From positions 1,312,512 to 1,376,511 of the forward strand of contig NZ_MTFE01000010.1 in NCBI RefSeq assembly GCF_001953305.1: 64,000 nt of DNA. Reading direction: 5' to 3'. The position numbers and the translations under genes were made by a program. Shown here one piece after another: positions 23,713 through 31,984 of the stretch. Numbering within the stretch: the stretch's first letter is position 1; each line of letters begins with the position of its first letter. The stretch comes from Cnuella takakiae (GTDB taxonomy: Bacteria > Bacteroidota > Bacteroidia > Chitinophagales > Chitinophagaceae). The notes under the pieces are model-generated. The model did no database searches, was not told the DNA's origin, and was given only the letters and a program-made list of their open reading frames with translations.

Positions 23713-24297
23713 ATGGCACGTCCAGTTTCATATAATGTCAACGAGAAGCCGCTGGTGCAGGATATCAGTATGGCGGAAATGCCCGAAGGTTTCGAGGGTG
23801 AAGGCTTTTTTACCACCAAACTGAGCGATGTGGTAGGCCTGGCCCGGAAGAATTCTATCTGGCCCCTGCCTTTTGCTACTTCCTGCTGTGGTATCGAGTT
23901 TATGGCTACCGCTGCCGCCCACTACGACCTGGCCCGCTTTGGCGCAGAGCGTATGGGTTTCTCGCCCCGCCAGTGCGACCTGATGATGGTGATGGGTACT
24001 ATTTCGAAGAAAATGGCACCGGTAGTGCGCCAGGTATACCTGCAAATGGCTGAGCCCCGCTGGGTGATGGCCGTGGGTGCCTGCGCCTGCAGCGGTGGTA
24101 TTTTCGACAGCTATAGCGTACTCCAGGGCATCGACCAGGTAGTGCCTGTAGACGTGTACGTGCCCGGTTGCCCTCCCCGTCCCGAAGCCATCCTTGATGG
24201 TTTTATGAAAATCCAGGACCTGGTAGGCAAGGAAAGCATCCGCCGCCGCAACAGCGAGCATTATAAGAATTTGTTACAGAGTTACGGAATACAATAA
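23713..24297 (+). CDS. nuoB: NADH-quinone oxidoreductase subunit B
   Basis: Carries cluster N2, the last Fe-S centre that reduces quinone. The four ligands are visible: the paired Cys in TSCCGIEF, Cys in GACACSGG and Cys in PGCPPRPE. The N-terminus is about 40 residues longer than the conserved core. 194 residues. The roughly 184-base gap before it is filled by a repeat element. Confidence 0.97.
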   Translation: MARPVSYNVNEKPLVQDISMAEMPEGFEGEGFFTTKLSDVVGLARKNSIWPLPFATSCCGIEFMATAAAHYDLARFGAERMGFSPRQCDLMMVMGTISKKMAPVVRQVYLQMAEPRWVMAVGACACSGGIFDSYSVLQGIDQVVPVDVYVPGCPPRPEAILDGFMKIQDLVGKESIRRRNSEHYKNLLQSYGIQ

Positions 24298-24299
24298 GC

Positions 24300-24358
24300 C
24301 ATTGGCTTTTAGCTGTTAGCTGTTAGCTAACAGCCAAAGGCTAACAGCTAACAGCTTT
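24300..24358 (+). repeat. Heptad-periodic inverted repeat between nuoB and nuoC
   Basis: TAGCTGT, TAGCTGT, TAGCTAA, CAGCCAA, AGGCTAA and CAGCTAA follow at exact 7-base steps. GCTGTTAGCTGTTAGC (24312-24327) and its reverse complement (24340-24355) form a perfect 16-bp stem. Confidence 0.95.
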
Positions 24359-24363
24359 ACATT

Positions 24364-24936
24364 ATGTCCCTGACAAACGACTATATCCAACAGCGGCTCG
24401 AGGAGCAGTTTCCCGGGCAGCTGACCCAGTTCGAAGAGCCTTATGGCATGCTCACCTTTGAAGCTCCCCGCGAGCTGAACCTGAAGGTGATGCAGTTCCT
24501 GTTTGAAGACCCCGAACTGTCTTTCCGTTTTCTCACCGACCTCACTGCCGTACACTATCCTGCCTATACAGGCCGCGAGCTGGCTGTGGTGTATCACCTG
24601 CACAACCTGGTGGCCAATGTGCGCATCCGCTTTAAAGTGTATGCACCCATTGCCCAGCCCGATGTGTTTTCGGCTACCAAAATATTCATGTCGGCCAACT
24701 GGCAGGAACGGGAAGCTTTCGATTTCTACGGGGTCAATTTTGTAGGGCATCCCAACCTCAAGCGCATCCAGAACGTGGACGAAATGGATTATTTCCCCCT
24801 GCGCAAGGAGTTTCCGCTGGAAGACCAGACCCGTATTGACAAGGACGATGAAATGTTTGGCCGCGGTGGATCGTTTGATTTTGGCAACCGCCAGGAAGAC
24901 GGCGCCCCAAGGCAGATACCGGATACCGAACAGTAA
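24364..24936 (+). CDS. nuoC: NADH-quinone oxidoreductase subunit C
   Basis: 30-kDa peripheral subunit of the hydrophilic arm. The core EREAFDFYGVNFVGHPNLKR (about 119-138) and DYFPLRKEFPLED near residue 140 are the family signature (the ERE-x-DM-x-G-x-F-x-GHP type). It is separate from NuoD, not fused as in enterobacteria. 190 residues with a polar tail. Confidence 0.95.
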   Translation: MSLTNDYIQQRLEEQFPGQLTQFEEPYGMLTFEAPRELNLKVMQFLFEDPELSFRFLTDLTAVHYPAYTGRELAVVYHLHNLVANVRIRFKVYAPIAQPDVFSATKIFMSANWQEREAFDFYGVNFVGHPNLKRIQNVDEMDYFPLRKEFPLEDQTRIDKDDEMFGRGGSFDFGNRQEDGAPRQIPDTEQ

Positions 24937-25026
24937 AACAGAATAAGGTTACGGTTGAGGTTAAGCATTGACGATTCACGCTTCAGGTTTAACGCACTCA
25001 CCATTCACCATTCACGACAAAGCACA
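24937..25026 (+). repeat. Degenerate heptad repeats between nuoC and nuoD
   Basis: From 24950 the sequence can be read as heptads: GGTTACG, GTTGAGG, TTAAGCA, TTGACGA, TTCACGC, TTCAGGT, TTAACGC, ACTCACC, ATTCACC, ATTCACG. Inversion is weaker here than in other gaps. Confidence 0.6.
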
Positions 25027-25028
25027 CC

Positions 25029-26261
25029 ATGGCACTGATTACTGCACCCAATATTTTCCCGAACGAAGAGCCGCTGGAAGCAGGCACCACCCGCCTCAAC
25101 CTGGGCCCCACCCACCCGGCAACGCACGGCGTGTTCCAGAATATCCTGGAGCTGGACGGTGAGCGCATCATGTCGGCGGAACAGACCATCGGGTATATTC
25201 ACCGCGCTTTTGAAAAGATCGCCGAGCGCCGCCCCCTGTACCAAATCACCCCGCTGACGGACCGCCTGAACTATTGTTCGGCGCCCATCAACAATATGGG
25301 CTGGCACCTGACCTGCGAAAAGCTGTTGGGTATCTCAACGCCTAAAAGAGTAGATTATCTCCGCGTTATCATCATGGAACTGGCCCGTATTGCCGACCAC
25401 CTGATCTGCAACTCCATCGTGGGTGTGGATACCGGCGCCTTTACCGGCTTCCTATACGTGATGCAATACCGAGAACTGATCTATGAAATATGGGAAGAAG
25501 TGTGCGGCTCGCGTCTCACTACCAATATTGGACGGATCGGCGGTTTTGAGCGCGACTTCAACGATATCGCCTTCACCAAGCTGGAACGCTTCCTGAAAGA
25601 ATACCCTGATGTGCTGCGCGAGTTTGAACGCCTGTTCAACCGCAACCGCATCTTTATGGACCGTACCATTGGTGCCGGTCCTATTTCCGCAGAGCGGGCA
25701 CTCAATTACGGTTTCACCGGTCCCAACCTGCGTGCTGCCGGCGTGGATTACGACGTTCGGGTGCACAACCCTTATAGCTCTTACCAGGATTTTGAATTTG
25801 ACATTCCAACCGGTACTACCGGTGACTGTTACGACCGCTTCCTGGTACGTAACCAGGAGATGTGGCAATCGCTGCGCATCATCGAGCAGGCATACCGCAA
25901 GATCCAGGATATGAAAGGCCAGGAAGGCACCATTTTCCATGCCGATGTTCCTGAGTACTACCTACCCGAGAAGAAAGATGTATATACCAAGATGGAATCC
26001 CTGATCTACCATTTCAAGATCGTGATGGGTGAAGTGGATATTCCACCGGGCGAGGTTTACCATGCTGTGGAAGGCGCCAATGGTGAGCTCGGTTTCTACC
26101 TGCTTTCCGATGGTGGCCGCAGCCCTTACCGCCTGCACTTCCGCCGTCCCTGCTTTATTTATTACCAGGCCTACGAAGAACTGGTGAAAGGAAGCATGCT
26201 GAGCGATGCCGTGATCGTACTGTCTTCGCTGAACCTGATTGCAGGGGAGATGGACGCCTAA
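25029..26261 (+). CDS. nuoD: NADH-quinone oxidoreductase subunit D
   Basis: 49-kDa subunit that forms the quinone-binding cavity with NuoB. Hallmarks are LGPTHPATHGVFQNILELDGE (split here as LGPTHPATHG and VFQNILELDGE, about 21-41), IGYIHRAFEK (about 53-62), GARG-type DRTIGAGPIS (about 212-221) and the C-terminal DIVLGSLN-like VIVLSSLNLIAGEMDA. 410 residues, normal length. Confidence 0.97.
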   Translation: MALITAPNIFPNEEPLEAGTTRLNLGPTHPATHGVFQNILELDGERIMSAEQTIGYIHRAFEKIAERRPLYQITPLTDRLNYCSAPINNMGWHLTCEKLLGISTPKRVDYLRVIIMELARIADHLICNSIVGVDTGAFTGFLYVMQYRELIYEIWEEVCGSRLTTNIGRIGGFERDFNDIAFTKLERFLKEYPDVLREFERLFNRNRIFMDRTIGAGPISAERALNYGFTGPNLRAAGVDYDVRVHNPYSSYQDFEFDIPTGTTGDCYDRFLVRNQEMWQSLRIIEQAYRKIQDMKGQEGTIFHADVPEYYLPEKKDVYTKMESLIYHFKIVMGEVDIPPGEVYHAVEGANGELGFYLLSDGGRSPYRLHFRRPCFIYYQAYEELVKGSMLSDAVIVLSSLNLIAGEMDA

Positions 26262-26290
26262 TAATGTGCTAATTAGCTAATGTGCTAAAC
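26262..26290 (+). repeat. Octad repeat GCTAA between nuoD and nuoE
   Basis: GCTAA occurs at three 8-base steps across TGTGCTAATTAGCTAATGTG and the following CTAA. Short and partly self-complementary. Confidence 0.55.
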
Positions 26291-26325
26291 AAGCGGCACA
26301 ATAGTTCACCATAATAAATCGAACA

Positions 26326-26823
26326 GTGGTTTTTTCAGAAGATAAACTGCAGAAAGTACAGGAAATCATCGCCCGCTATCCCGAAGGAAAGCAGAAGAGC
26401 GCCCTCATCCCGGTGCTGCACCTGGCGCAGGAAGCCAACAATGGCTGGCTGAGCCCCGAGGTAATGGATTATGTGGCTGGCCTGCTCAGCATCAAGCCCA
26501 TTGAAGTATACGAGGTGGCTACCTTTTACAGCATGTACAACATGAAGCTCATTGGCAAATACCTGTTTGAGGTTTGCCAGACCGGGCCCTGCATGCTCCG
26601 TGGCAGCGACGATATTATTGCCTACATCAAGGAAAAATTAGCCATCGGGGTGGGAGAGACCACGACCGATGGGATGTTTACGCTTAAAACCGTAGAGTGC
26701 CTCGGTGCCTGCGGCTATGCACCCATGATGCAGATGGGCAAGTTCTATAAAGAACACCTCACCCGTGAAAAGGTGGACCAGATCATTGAAGAGTGCCGCA
26801 GCAATGCAGCACTGAACAACTAA
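26326..26823 (+). CDS. nuoE: NADH-quinone oxidoreductase subunit E
   Basis: 24-kDa [2Fe-2S] (N1a) subunit at the NADH end. GTG start (MVFSEDKLQKVQEII). Cluster ligands lie in VCQTGPCMLRGSDD (two Cys, about 85-90) and ECLGACGYAP (two Cys, about 126-130). The thioredoxin-like fold and length (165) are standard. A hairpin follows its stop, and then a non-nuo gene. Confidence 0.96.
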   Translation: MVFSEDKLQKVQEIIARYPEGKQKSALIPVLHLAQEANNGWLSPEVMDYVAGLLSIKPIEVYEVATFYSMYNMKLIGKYLFEVCQTGPCMLRGSDDIIAYIKEKLAIGVGETTTDGMFTLKTVECLGACGYAPMMQMGKFYKEHLTREKVDQIIEECRSNAALNN

Positions 26824-26828
26824 GGCGT

Positions 26829-26866
26829 TTTGTTATTGCTAAAAGAACCTATCTTTTTGCAATAAC
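26829..26866 (+). promoter_or_regulatory. Hairpin and possible internal promoter after nuoE
   Basis: GTTATTGCTAAAAG (26832-26845) pairs with 26853-26866 at 13 of 14 positions. The same bases hold TTTG (26829-26832), a 17-base spacer and TATCTTTTTG (26850-26859), close to the -33/-7 promoter form. AAAAGAACCTA in front of the -7 box is shared with the peroxiredoxin promoter. It may start transcription toward the VOC gene and nuoF. Confidence 0.45.
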
Positions 26867-26963
26867 CTGCGCCGCCATCCTGCCTCGTGCAATAAACATT
26901 GAAGAAGGGAACCAACGGCATAACAGGTAAAATCGTTTGCACAACAAACCAAACATCAGCCAT

Positions 26964-27377
26964 ATGCAAGTAACACCCTACTTCACATTTGCAGGCAACT
27001 GCGAAGAAGCATTGAACTTTTACGCCAAGGCCTTTCACGGACAAATCAAAAACCTGTCGCGTTTTGAAGGCTCACCGGCGGAAGAAATGAGCCAGGATGG
27101 AAACAAAGTGTTGCACGCACAGTTTTGCGCCAAAAAGCTCCAGTTTATGGCCTCCGACAGCGGGGACAAAGACTGGAAAGCAACAGGCGGAAACATGGTG
27201 CACCTCAGCATCGATTTTGACGAGCCCGGCGAGCTGGAAAAAGTGTTCAAGGCACTAAGCGATGGCGCAACCATCACCATGCCTTTGCAGGATACCTTTT
27301 GGGGCGCCCGCTTTGGCATGCTGACCGATAAGTTTGGCATCAGTTGGATGTTCAACTACGATTATAAACAGGATTAA
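26964..27377 (+). CDS. VOC family protein (PhnB/glyoxalase-like) inside the nuo operon
   Basis: A vicinal-oxygen-chelate fold protein of 137 residues, PhnB-like group: MQVTPYFTFAGNCEEALNFYAKAF at the start, GNKVLHAQFCAKKLQFMASD (about 50-69), MVHLSIDFD, and TFWGARFGMLTDKFGISWMFN near the end. Such proteins are often annotated as 3-demethylubiquinone methyltransferase-like or resistance-like, mostly without evidence. It interrupts nuoE and nuoF, has 140 bases before and 120 after, and is no part of complex I. Function unknown. Confidence 0.88.
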   Translation: MQVTPYFTFAGNCEEALNFYAKAFHGQIKNLSRFEGSPAEEMSQDGNKVLHAQFCAKKLQFMASDSGDKDWKATGGNMVHLSIDFDEPGELEKVFKALSDGATITMPLQDTFWGARFGMLTDKFGISWMFNYDYKQD

Positions 27378-27379
27378 GG

Positions 27380-27490
27380 AGCTGTTGGCTATTGGCTTTT
27401 AGCTGTTAGCAGATCATGAAAATGGCAGCTCTTGAAAAAAAAAACGGCGGCTTGCCTGGCCAACAGCCAATAGCTAACCGCCAACAGCTA
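27380..27490 (+). repeat. Heptad-periodic inverted repeat between the VOC gene and nuoF
   Basis: GCTGTTG, GCTATTG, GCTTTTA and GCTGTTA follow at 7-base steps from 27381. The right part (27459-27489) reads CCAACAG, CCAATAG and the like, the reverse complement. An A10 run lies in the middle. Confidence 0.85.
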
Positions 27491-27497
27491 CTATACC

Positions 27498-28850
27498 ATG
27501 GGAAGAAAAGTCTTACTGGATAAAGCCCACATCGAAGGCATTCGTTATTACGACGTGTACCGTAAAAACGGTGGTTATGCAGCCGTGGAAAAGGCTCTTA
27601 AAATGGCCCCCGGCGATGTGGTGGAAGAGGTAAAGAAAAGCGGCCTCCGCGGCCGTGGCGGTGCCGGTTTCCCTACCGGTATGAAGTGGAGCTTTTTGGC
27701 CAAACCCGAAGGTGTGCCCCGCTACCTGGTGTGCAACGCCGACGAGTCGGAGCCCGGCACCTTCAAGGACCGTTACCTAATGGAGTTCCTGCCCCACCTG
27801 CTCATCGAAGGCCTGATTGTGGCCTCCTGGGCGCTGGGTTCCAACCGCACCTATATCTATATCCGTGGCGAATACGCCTGGATCGTCGACATCCTGGAGC
27901 AGGCCATTGCCGAAGCCAACCAGGCGGGCTTCCTGGGTAAGAATATCCTGGGTACCGGTTTCGACTGCCAGATCTATGTTCAGCGCGGCGCCGGGGCTTA
28001 TATCTGCGGCGAAGAAACAGCCCTGATCGAATCGCTGGAAGGTAAGCGCGGCAACCCCCGTATCAAGCCTCCCTTCCCTGCCATTAAAGGCCTGTACGAC
28101 TGCCCCACGGTGGTAAACAACGTGGAAACCCTGGCAGCAGTAGTGCCCATCATGAACCTGGGTGGCGAGGAGTATGCAAAGATTGGTGTAGGTAAATCTA
28201 CCGGTACCAAGCTGATCTCCGCCTGTGGCAATATCAACAAGCCCGGTGTGTACGAAATCGACATGACCCAGTCGGTGGAAGAGTTCATCTTTAGTGACGA
28301 ATACTGCGGTGGTATTGCTAATGGCAAACGCCTGAAGGCCTGTATCCCCGGTGGTTCGTCCGTACCCATCCTGCCTGCCAACCTGCTGCTGAAAACAGCC
28401 AAGGGCGAACAGCGCATGATGACCTACGAAAGCCTCGCCGACGGTGGTTTCCCTACCGGTTCGATGATGGGTTCGGGTGGTTTCATTGTACTGGACGAAG
28501 ACCAGTGCGTGGTGCGCCACACCCTTTCGTTGGCCCGTTTCTACCGCCACGAAAGCTGTGGTCAGTGCAGCCCCTGCCGCGAGGGTACGGGTTGGATGGA
28601 AAAGATCCTCACCAAGCTCGAATACGGTAAAGGACAAATGAGCGATATCGACCTGCTCTGGGATATACAGCGCAAGATCGAAGGCAACACCATCTGCCCC
28701 CTGGGCGATGCCGCTGCCTGGCCTGTTGCCGCCGCCATTCGTCACTTCCGCGACGAGTTTGAGTGGCACGTAACACACCCTGAAGAAGCGCAGGTAAGGA
28801 ATTTTGGGCTGGCCCATTATGCCGATCCGTTGGAAGTAGCCGTGGGATAA
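27498..28850 (+). CDS. nuoF: NADH-quinone oxidoreductase subunit F
   Basis: 51-kDa subunit that binds NADH and FMN and carries cluster N3. GRGGAGFPTGMKWSF (about 51-65) is the nucleotide-binding loop, and GAGAYICGEETALIES (about 165-180) the FMN site. The N3 ligands are Cys in ESCGQCSPCREG (about 353-364) and Cys in NTICPLGDA (about 397-405). 450 residues. The next gene, not part of complex I, begins two bases after the stop. Confidence 0.98.
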   Translation: MGRKVLLDKAHIEGIRYYDVYRKNGGYAAVEKALKMAPGDVVEEVKKSGLRGRGGAGFPTGMKWSFLAKPEGVPRYLVCNADESEPGTFKDRYLMEFLPHLLIEGLIVASWALGSNRTYIYIRGEYAWIVDILEQAIAEANQAGFLGKNILGTGFDCQIYVQRGAGAYICGEETALIESLEGKRGNPRIKPPFPAIKGLYDCPTVVNNVETLAAVVPIMNLGGEEYAKIGVGKSTGTKLISACGNINKPGVYEIDMTQSVEEFIFSDEYCGGIANGKRLKACIPGGSSVPILPANLLLKTAKGEQRMMTYESLADGGFPTGSMMGSGGFIVLDEDQCVVRHTLSLARFYRHESCGQCSPCREGTGWMEKILTKLEYGKGQMSDIDLLWDIQRKIEGNTICPLGDAAAWPVAAAIRHFRDEFEWHVTHPEEAQVRNFGLAHYADPLEVAVG

Positions 28851-28852
28851 AT

Positions 28853-29176
28853 ATGGTAACAGACAAAGAGATAAAAGAACTAACCCGCCTGGTGGTCGAT
28901 ACTGTCCAGCCAAGAAGTCTTTATCTCTTTGGAAGTTATGCAACTGGAGCACAAGGACCGGACAGTGATGTTGATTTCCTGATTGTGATGCCTGACAGGA
29001 CTAAGAAAGTTCAGGAAGTTATAGCCGGCATTCGCAAGGAAATGGGATGGAACAAGTATCCATTTGCAATTGACTTTGTGGTGGAGTACGCCGATAAGTT
29101 TGACAGGTTTTCAGACGTTCCACACTCGTTTATTGGCAATATTGTCAAAACCGGTAAGCTGTTGTATGCATCCTAA
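28853..29176 (+). CDS. MNT-type nucleotidyltransferase (possible antitoxin), between nuoF and nuoG
   Basis: Minimal nucleotidyltransferase of the pol-beta superfamily, 107 residues. The active site GS-x10-DxD is intact: GSYATGAQGPDSDVDFLIV (about 27-45), with a third acidic residue in FAIDFVVE near residue 74. Such proteins pair with HEPN proteins, and the best-studied pair is the MntA antitoxin that AMPylates HepT. It starts two bases after nuoF, overlaps the next gene by 11 bases, and is visibly poorer in G+C than nuoF (26 of 60 bases at 28921-28980 against 37 of 60 at 27721-27780), suggesting acquisition. Confidence 0.88.
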   Translation: MVTDKEIKELTRLVVDTVQPRSLYLFGSYATGAQGPDSDVDFLIVMPDRTKKVQEVIAGIRKEMGWNKYPFAIDFVVEYADKFDRFSDVPHSFIGNIVKTGKLLYAS

Positions 29177-29558
29177 GCAGCAGGAACTGATAGAAGAGTG
29201 GTACGCCAAGGCCGATGCGGATTTGCAGACCTGCGAAATATTGCTGGAGTCGGGTGTGCAGTTATTTGATGTAATAGCCTTTCATGCACAGCAATGTGCT
29301 GAGAAATACCTGAAAGCTTATCTGACATTTCAGGAAACGATGGCTCCGAAAGTGCATGACCTGGCGGTTTTGTTGGGATTGGCCATTAAAATGGATGCAA
29401 CATTTGAATCTTTGCAATCCGCTGTTACGCTTACACCTTACGCCGTTTACACCCGTTATCCCACAGATATGGGCGTAACAGATAAGGAAGAAGCAGAAAA
29501 TATTGTAAACGAAGCAAGGTTGGTTAAAGACTTTGTACGGAATAAAATAGGAATATAG
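29166..29558 (+). CDS. HEPN domain protein (partner of the preceding nucleotidyltransferase)
   Basis: 130 residues from the ATG at 29166, inside the end of the preceding gene. The segment FHAQQCAEKYLKAYLTF (about 39-55), KVHDLAVLL and YTRYPTDMG (about 97-105) are typical of the HEPN family found next to nucleotidyltransferases. The RNase motif R-x4-6-H of toxic HEPN proteins is not obvious, so nuclease activity is uncertain. The stop codon is directly followed by the nuoG start codon, so nuoG is probably coupled to its translation. Confidence 0.87.
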   Translation: MHPKQQELIEEWYAKADADLQTCEILLESGVQLFDVIAFHAQQCAEKYLKAYLTFQETMAPKVHDLAVLLGLAIKMDATFESLQSAVTLTPYAVYTRYPTDMGVTDKEEAENIVNEARLVKDFVRNKIGI

Positions 29559-30722
29559 ATGTCCGAAGAAAAAAAGTTATTCAAAGTAACTATTGACAAT
29601 ATCACGGTTGATGTTGAACCGGGAACTACCATCCTCATGGCCGCCCGTAAGATCGGTGGTGATGTGGTGCCCCCCGCCATGTGCTTTTACAGCAAGCTGC
29701 AAGGCAGTGGTGGTAAATGCCGTACCTGCCTGGTACGCGTAGCTGCCGGCTCTACTGCCGATCCGCGTCCCATGCCCAAACTGGTGGCCTCCTGCCGCAC
29801 TACGGTAATGGACGGAATGGTGGTGGAAAACATCACCAACCCCGCCGTGCTGGAAGCCCGCAAAGGCGTGGTGGAATTCCTGCTGCTTAACCACCCCCTG
29901 GACTGCCCCGTGTGTGACCAGGCCGGTGAATGCGACCTGCAGGACCTGAGCTACGAGCACGGCTCGCAGGGTACCCGCTACGAGTTCAAGCGCCGAACGT
30001 TTGAGCGTATTGATATCGGCCCCTACATCCAGCTCCACATGACGCGATGCATTTTGTGCTACCGTTGTGTGTACACTGCCAACCAGGTGGCCGGCAACCG
30101 CGACCACGGTGTGCTTGACCGCGGCGACCATGCTCAGATTGCTACCTACGTGGAAAAAGCACTGGACAGCAACATGATCGGTAACGTGATCGATGTTTGC
30201 CCCGTAGGTGCGCTTACCGATAGAACCTTCCGTTTCAAAAACCGCGTATGGTTTACCAAACCCGTAGACGCCCACCGCAACTGCTCCTGCTGCAGCGGCA
30301 AGGTGCGCCTGTGGATGCGTGGCGATGATGTGCTCCGCGTTACTGCCCGCAAGGACCAGTGGGGCGAGGTGGAAGAATGGATCTGTAACGAGTGCCGTTT
30401 TGAAAAGAAAAAGGTTAGCGACTGGGTGATTGAAGGCAATACCAAACTGGACCGCCACTCGGTAATCAATGCCGGTCATTATACCAACGTGGTGAAGCCA
30501 AAAGAAACGTTTAAGGACGTAATGAAGGGCCGTGATCCGAAGTTGCTGATGGACATCCACGAAGTAAGCCAGGTAAACACCGTTGACCTGAACGTGCTGC
30601 CCGGGCCTGCAACAGCCGCCACCTTCAACGGTAATCCCAATGCCACCGGTACCAATGTTACCGATGTAAAGCAGGGTACCGGAAGGAACCTGGCAGGTAC
30701 GGACACGACCAATGCGCATTAA
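29559..30722 (+). CDS. nuoG: NADH-quinone oxidoreductase subunit G, short form
   Basis: Fe-S wire subunit of complex I. [2Fe-2S] ligands: Cys in PPAMCFYSKLQGSGGKCRTC and ASCRTT (about 42-79). His-Cys3 cluster around LLLNHPLDCPVCDQAGEC. [4Fe-4S] ligands CILCYRC plus a late VCPVGAL. After that about 150 residues follow with further Cys (NCSCCSGK, WICNEC), ending in a Thr/Asn/Gly-rich tail. At 387 residues it lacks most of the molybdopterin-oxidoreductase-like domain found in the roughly 700-900-residue forms. Its ATG follows the HEPN stop with no gap. Confidence 0.93.
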   Translation: MSEEKKLFKVTIDNITVDVEPGTTILMAARKIGGDVVPPAMCFYSKLQGSGGKCRTCLVRVAAGSTADPRPMPKLVASCRTTVMDGMVVENITNPAVLEARKGVVEFLLLNHPLDCPVCDQAGECDLQDLSYEHGSQGTRYEFKRRTFERIDIGPYIQLHMTRCILCYRCVYTANQVAGNRDHGVLDRGDHAQIATYVEKALDSNMIGNVIDVCPVGALTDRTFRFKNRVWFTKPVDAHRNCSCCSGKVRLWMRGDDVLRVTARKDQWGEVEEWICNECRFEKKKVSDWVIEGNTKLDRHSVINAGHYTNVVKPKETFKDVMKGRDPKLLMDIHEVSQVNTVDLNVLPGPATAATFNGNPNATGTNVTDVKQGTGRNLAGTDTTNAH

Positions 30723-30852
30723 TTGAGACCGGAAAGTCGGGAAAGTCAGTAAAGACGGAAAAGCTTATTGACCATTCACGATTGCCGATTTACGAATAAA
30801 CCGGAGCGGATCAGGCCAGAAGCTATTCGCTAACCGTTAACAGCCAAAAGCT
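30723..30852 (+). repeat. Nonad and heptad repeats between nuoG and nuoH
   Basis: GGAAAGTCG, GGAAAGTCA and GTAAAGACG repeat at 9 bases (30731-30758). Then ATTGACC, ATTCACG, ATTGCCG and ATTTACG repeat at 7 bases from 30769. TTAACAGCCAAAAGCTATG precedes the nuoH start. Confidence 0.75.
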
Positions 30853-31899
30853 ATGTACTTATTGCAATTCGACTGGTGGATCATTTTAGAGAAGTTCATC
30901 CTCATCGCCATTATTGTAACCACGGCGCTGGTGGTGGCCATGTACAGCACTTATGCCGAGCGTAAGGTTGCGGCTTTCCTGCAGGACCGCCGCGGCCCCA
31001 ACCGTGCAGGCCCCTTTGGTATCCTGCAGCCCATGGCCGATGGATTGAAGCTGTTCATGAAGGAAGAAATCATCCCAACGGCTTCCAACAGGTTCCTGTT
31101 TATCCTGGGACCTATGCTGGCGATGATCACCGCCACCATGACCTCCGCGGTAATTCCCTGGGGTTCTACCATTGATATCGGCGGCAGGCAGGTAGCCCTG
31201 CAAATTGCAGATATCAATATCGGTGTGCTCTACATCTTTGGTGTAGTGAGCCTGGGTGTATATGGTATTATGATTGGTGGCTGGGCTTCCAACAACAAGT
31301 TCTCCCTAATCGCCGCTATCCGTGGTGCTTCGCAAATGATCTCTTACGAACTGGCCATGGGTCTTTCGCTTATTGCCGTTCTGATGATCACCGGTTCGCT
31401 GCGTATGAGCGAGATCGTGAATTACCAGATTGCCAATGGCTGGAACCTGATTTACCAACCACTTGGTTTTCTGATCTTCTTTGTGTGTGCCCTTGCCGAG
31501 TGTAACCGGACACCTTTTGACCTTCCCGAAGCAGAGAACGAACTGAACTTCGGTTATCACCAGGAGTACTCTTCCATGAAACTGGGTTTTTACCTTTTTT
31601 CCGAATACATCAACATGTTCATCAGCAGCGTGGTGATGGCAACCCTCTTCCTGGGTGGTTATGATATTCCTTTTGTAAATGAAGCTGCCTGGGGTAATGC
31701 CTGGTGGGTAGGCCTGGTGGGTGTAGGCGTGCTGATGGCCAAAGCCTTCTTCTTTATCTTCTTGTTTATGTGGATCCGCTGGACCATCCCGCGCTTCCGC
31801 TACGATCAGTTGATGAACATGGGCTGGAAAAACCTGCTGCCTTTGGCATTGATCAATATGCTAATTACCGCAGTAGTGGTGTTGCTGTTGAACAAATAA
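30853..31899 (+). CDS. nuoH: NADH-quinone oxidoreductase subunit H
   Basis: Membrane subunit that forms the quinone tunnel and links the arm to the pump modules. About eight membrane segments. ERKVAAFLQDRRGPNRAGPFG (about 37-57, here read in two parts, ERKVAAFLQDRRGP and NRAGPFG) and ECNRTPFDLPEAENELNFGY-type sequence (about 216-235) are diagnostic. 348 residues, normal. Confidence 0.97.
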   Translation: MYLLQFDWWIILEKFILIAIIVTTALVVAMYSTYAERKVAAFLQDRRGPNRAGPFGILQPMADGLKLFMKEEIIPTASNRFLFILGPMLAMITATMTSAVIPWGSTIDIGGRQVALQIADINIGVLYIFGVVSLGVYGIMIGGWASNNKFSLIAAIRGASQMISYELAMGLSLIAVLMITGSLRMSEIVNYQIANGWNLIYQPLGFLIFFVCALAECNRTPFDLPEAENELNFGYHQEYSSMKLGFYLFSEYINMFISSVVMATLFLGGYDIPFVNEAAWGNAWWVGLVGVGVLMAKAFFFIFLFMWIRWTIPRFRYDQLMNMGWKNLLPLALINMLITAVVVLLLNK

Positions 31900-31948
31900 C
31901 GAGGAGTTGTAAAACCTGTCCAATTACAGTTGAATGGCAGGGAGACAA

Positions 31949-31956
31949 TATATTTG
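31949..31956 (+). promoter_or_regulatory. -7 promoter element before the MntA/HepT-like pair
   Basis: TATATTTG is a perfect TAnnTTTG box, 28 bases before the nucleotidyltransferase ATG. A TTG 16 bases upstream is a weak -33. It could let the pair, and the nuo genes after it, be transcribed independently of the main nuo promoter. Confidence 0.5.
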
Positions 31957-31984
31957 CGGCGGAAGGCCAGCATAAATAGATTAC

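Noticed and set aside
27777-28952. Long open frame (about 390 codons) antisense to nuoF
   Set aside because: nuoF is unmistakable in the other direction. Long antisense frames are common opposite G+C-rich genes with strong codon bias, and this one has no domain or promoter.
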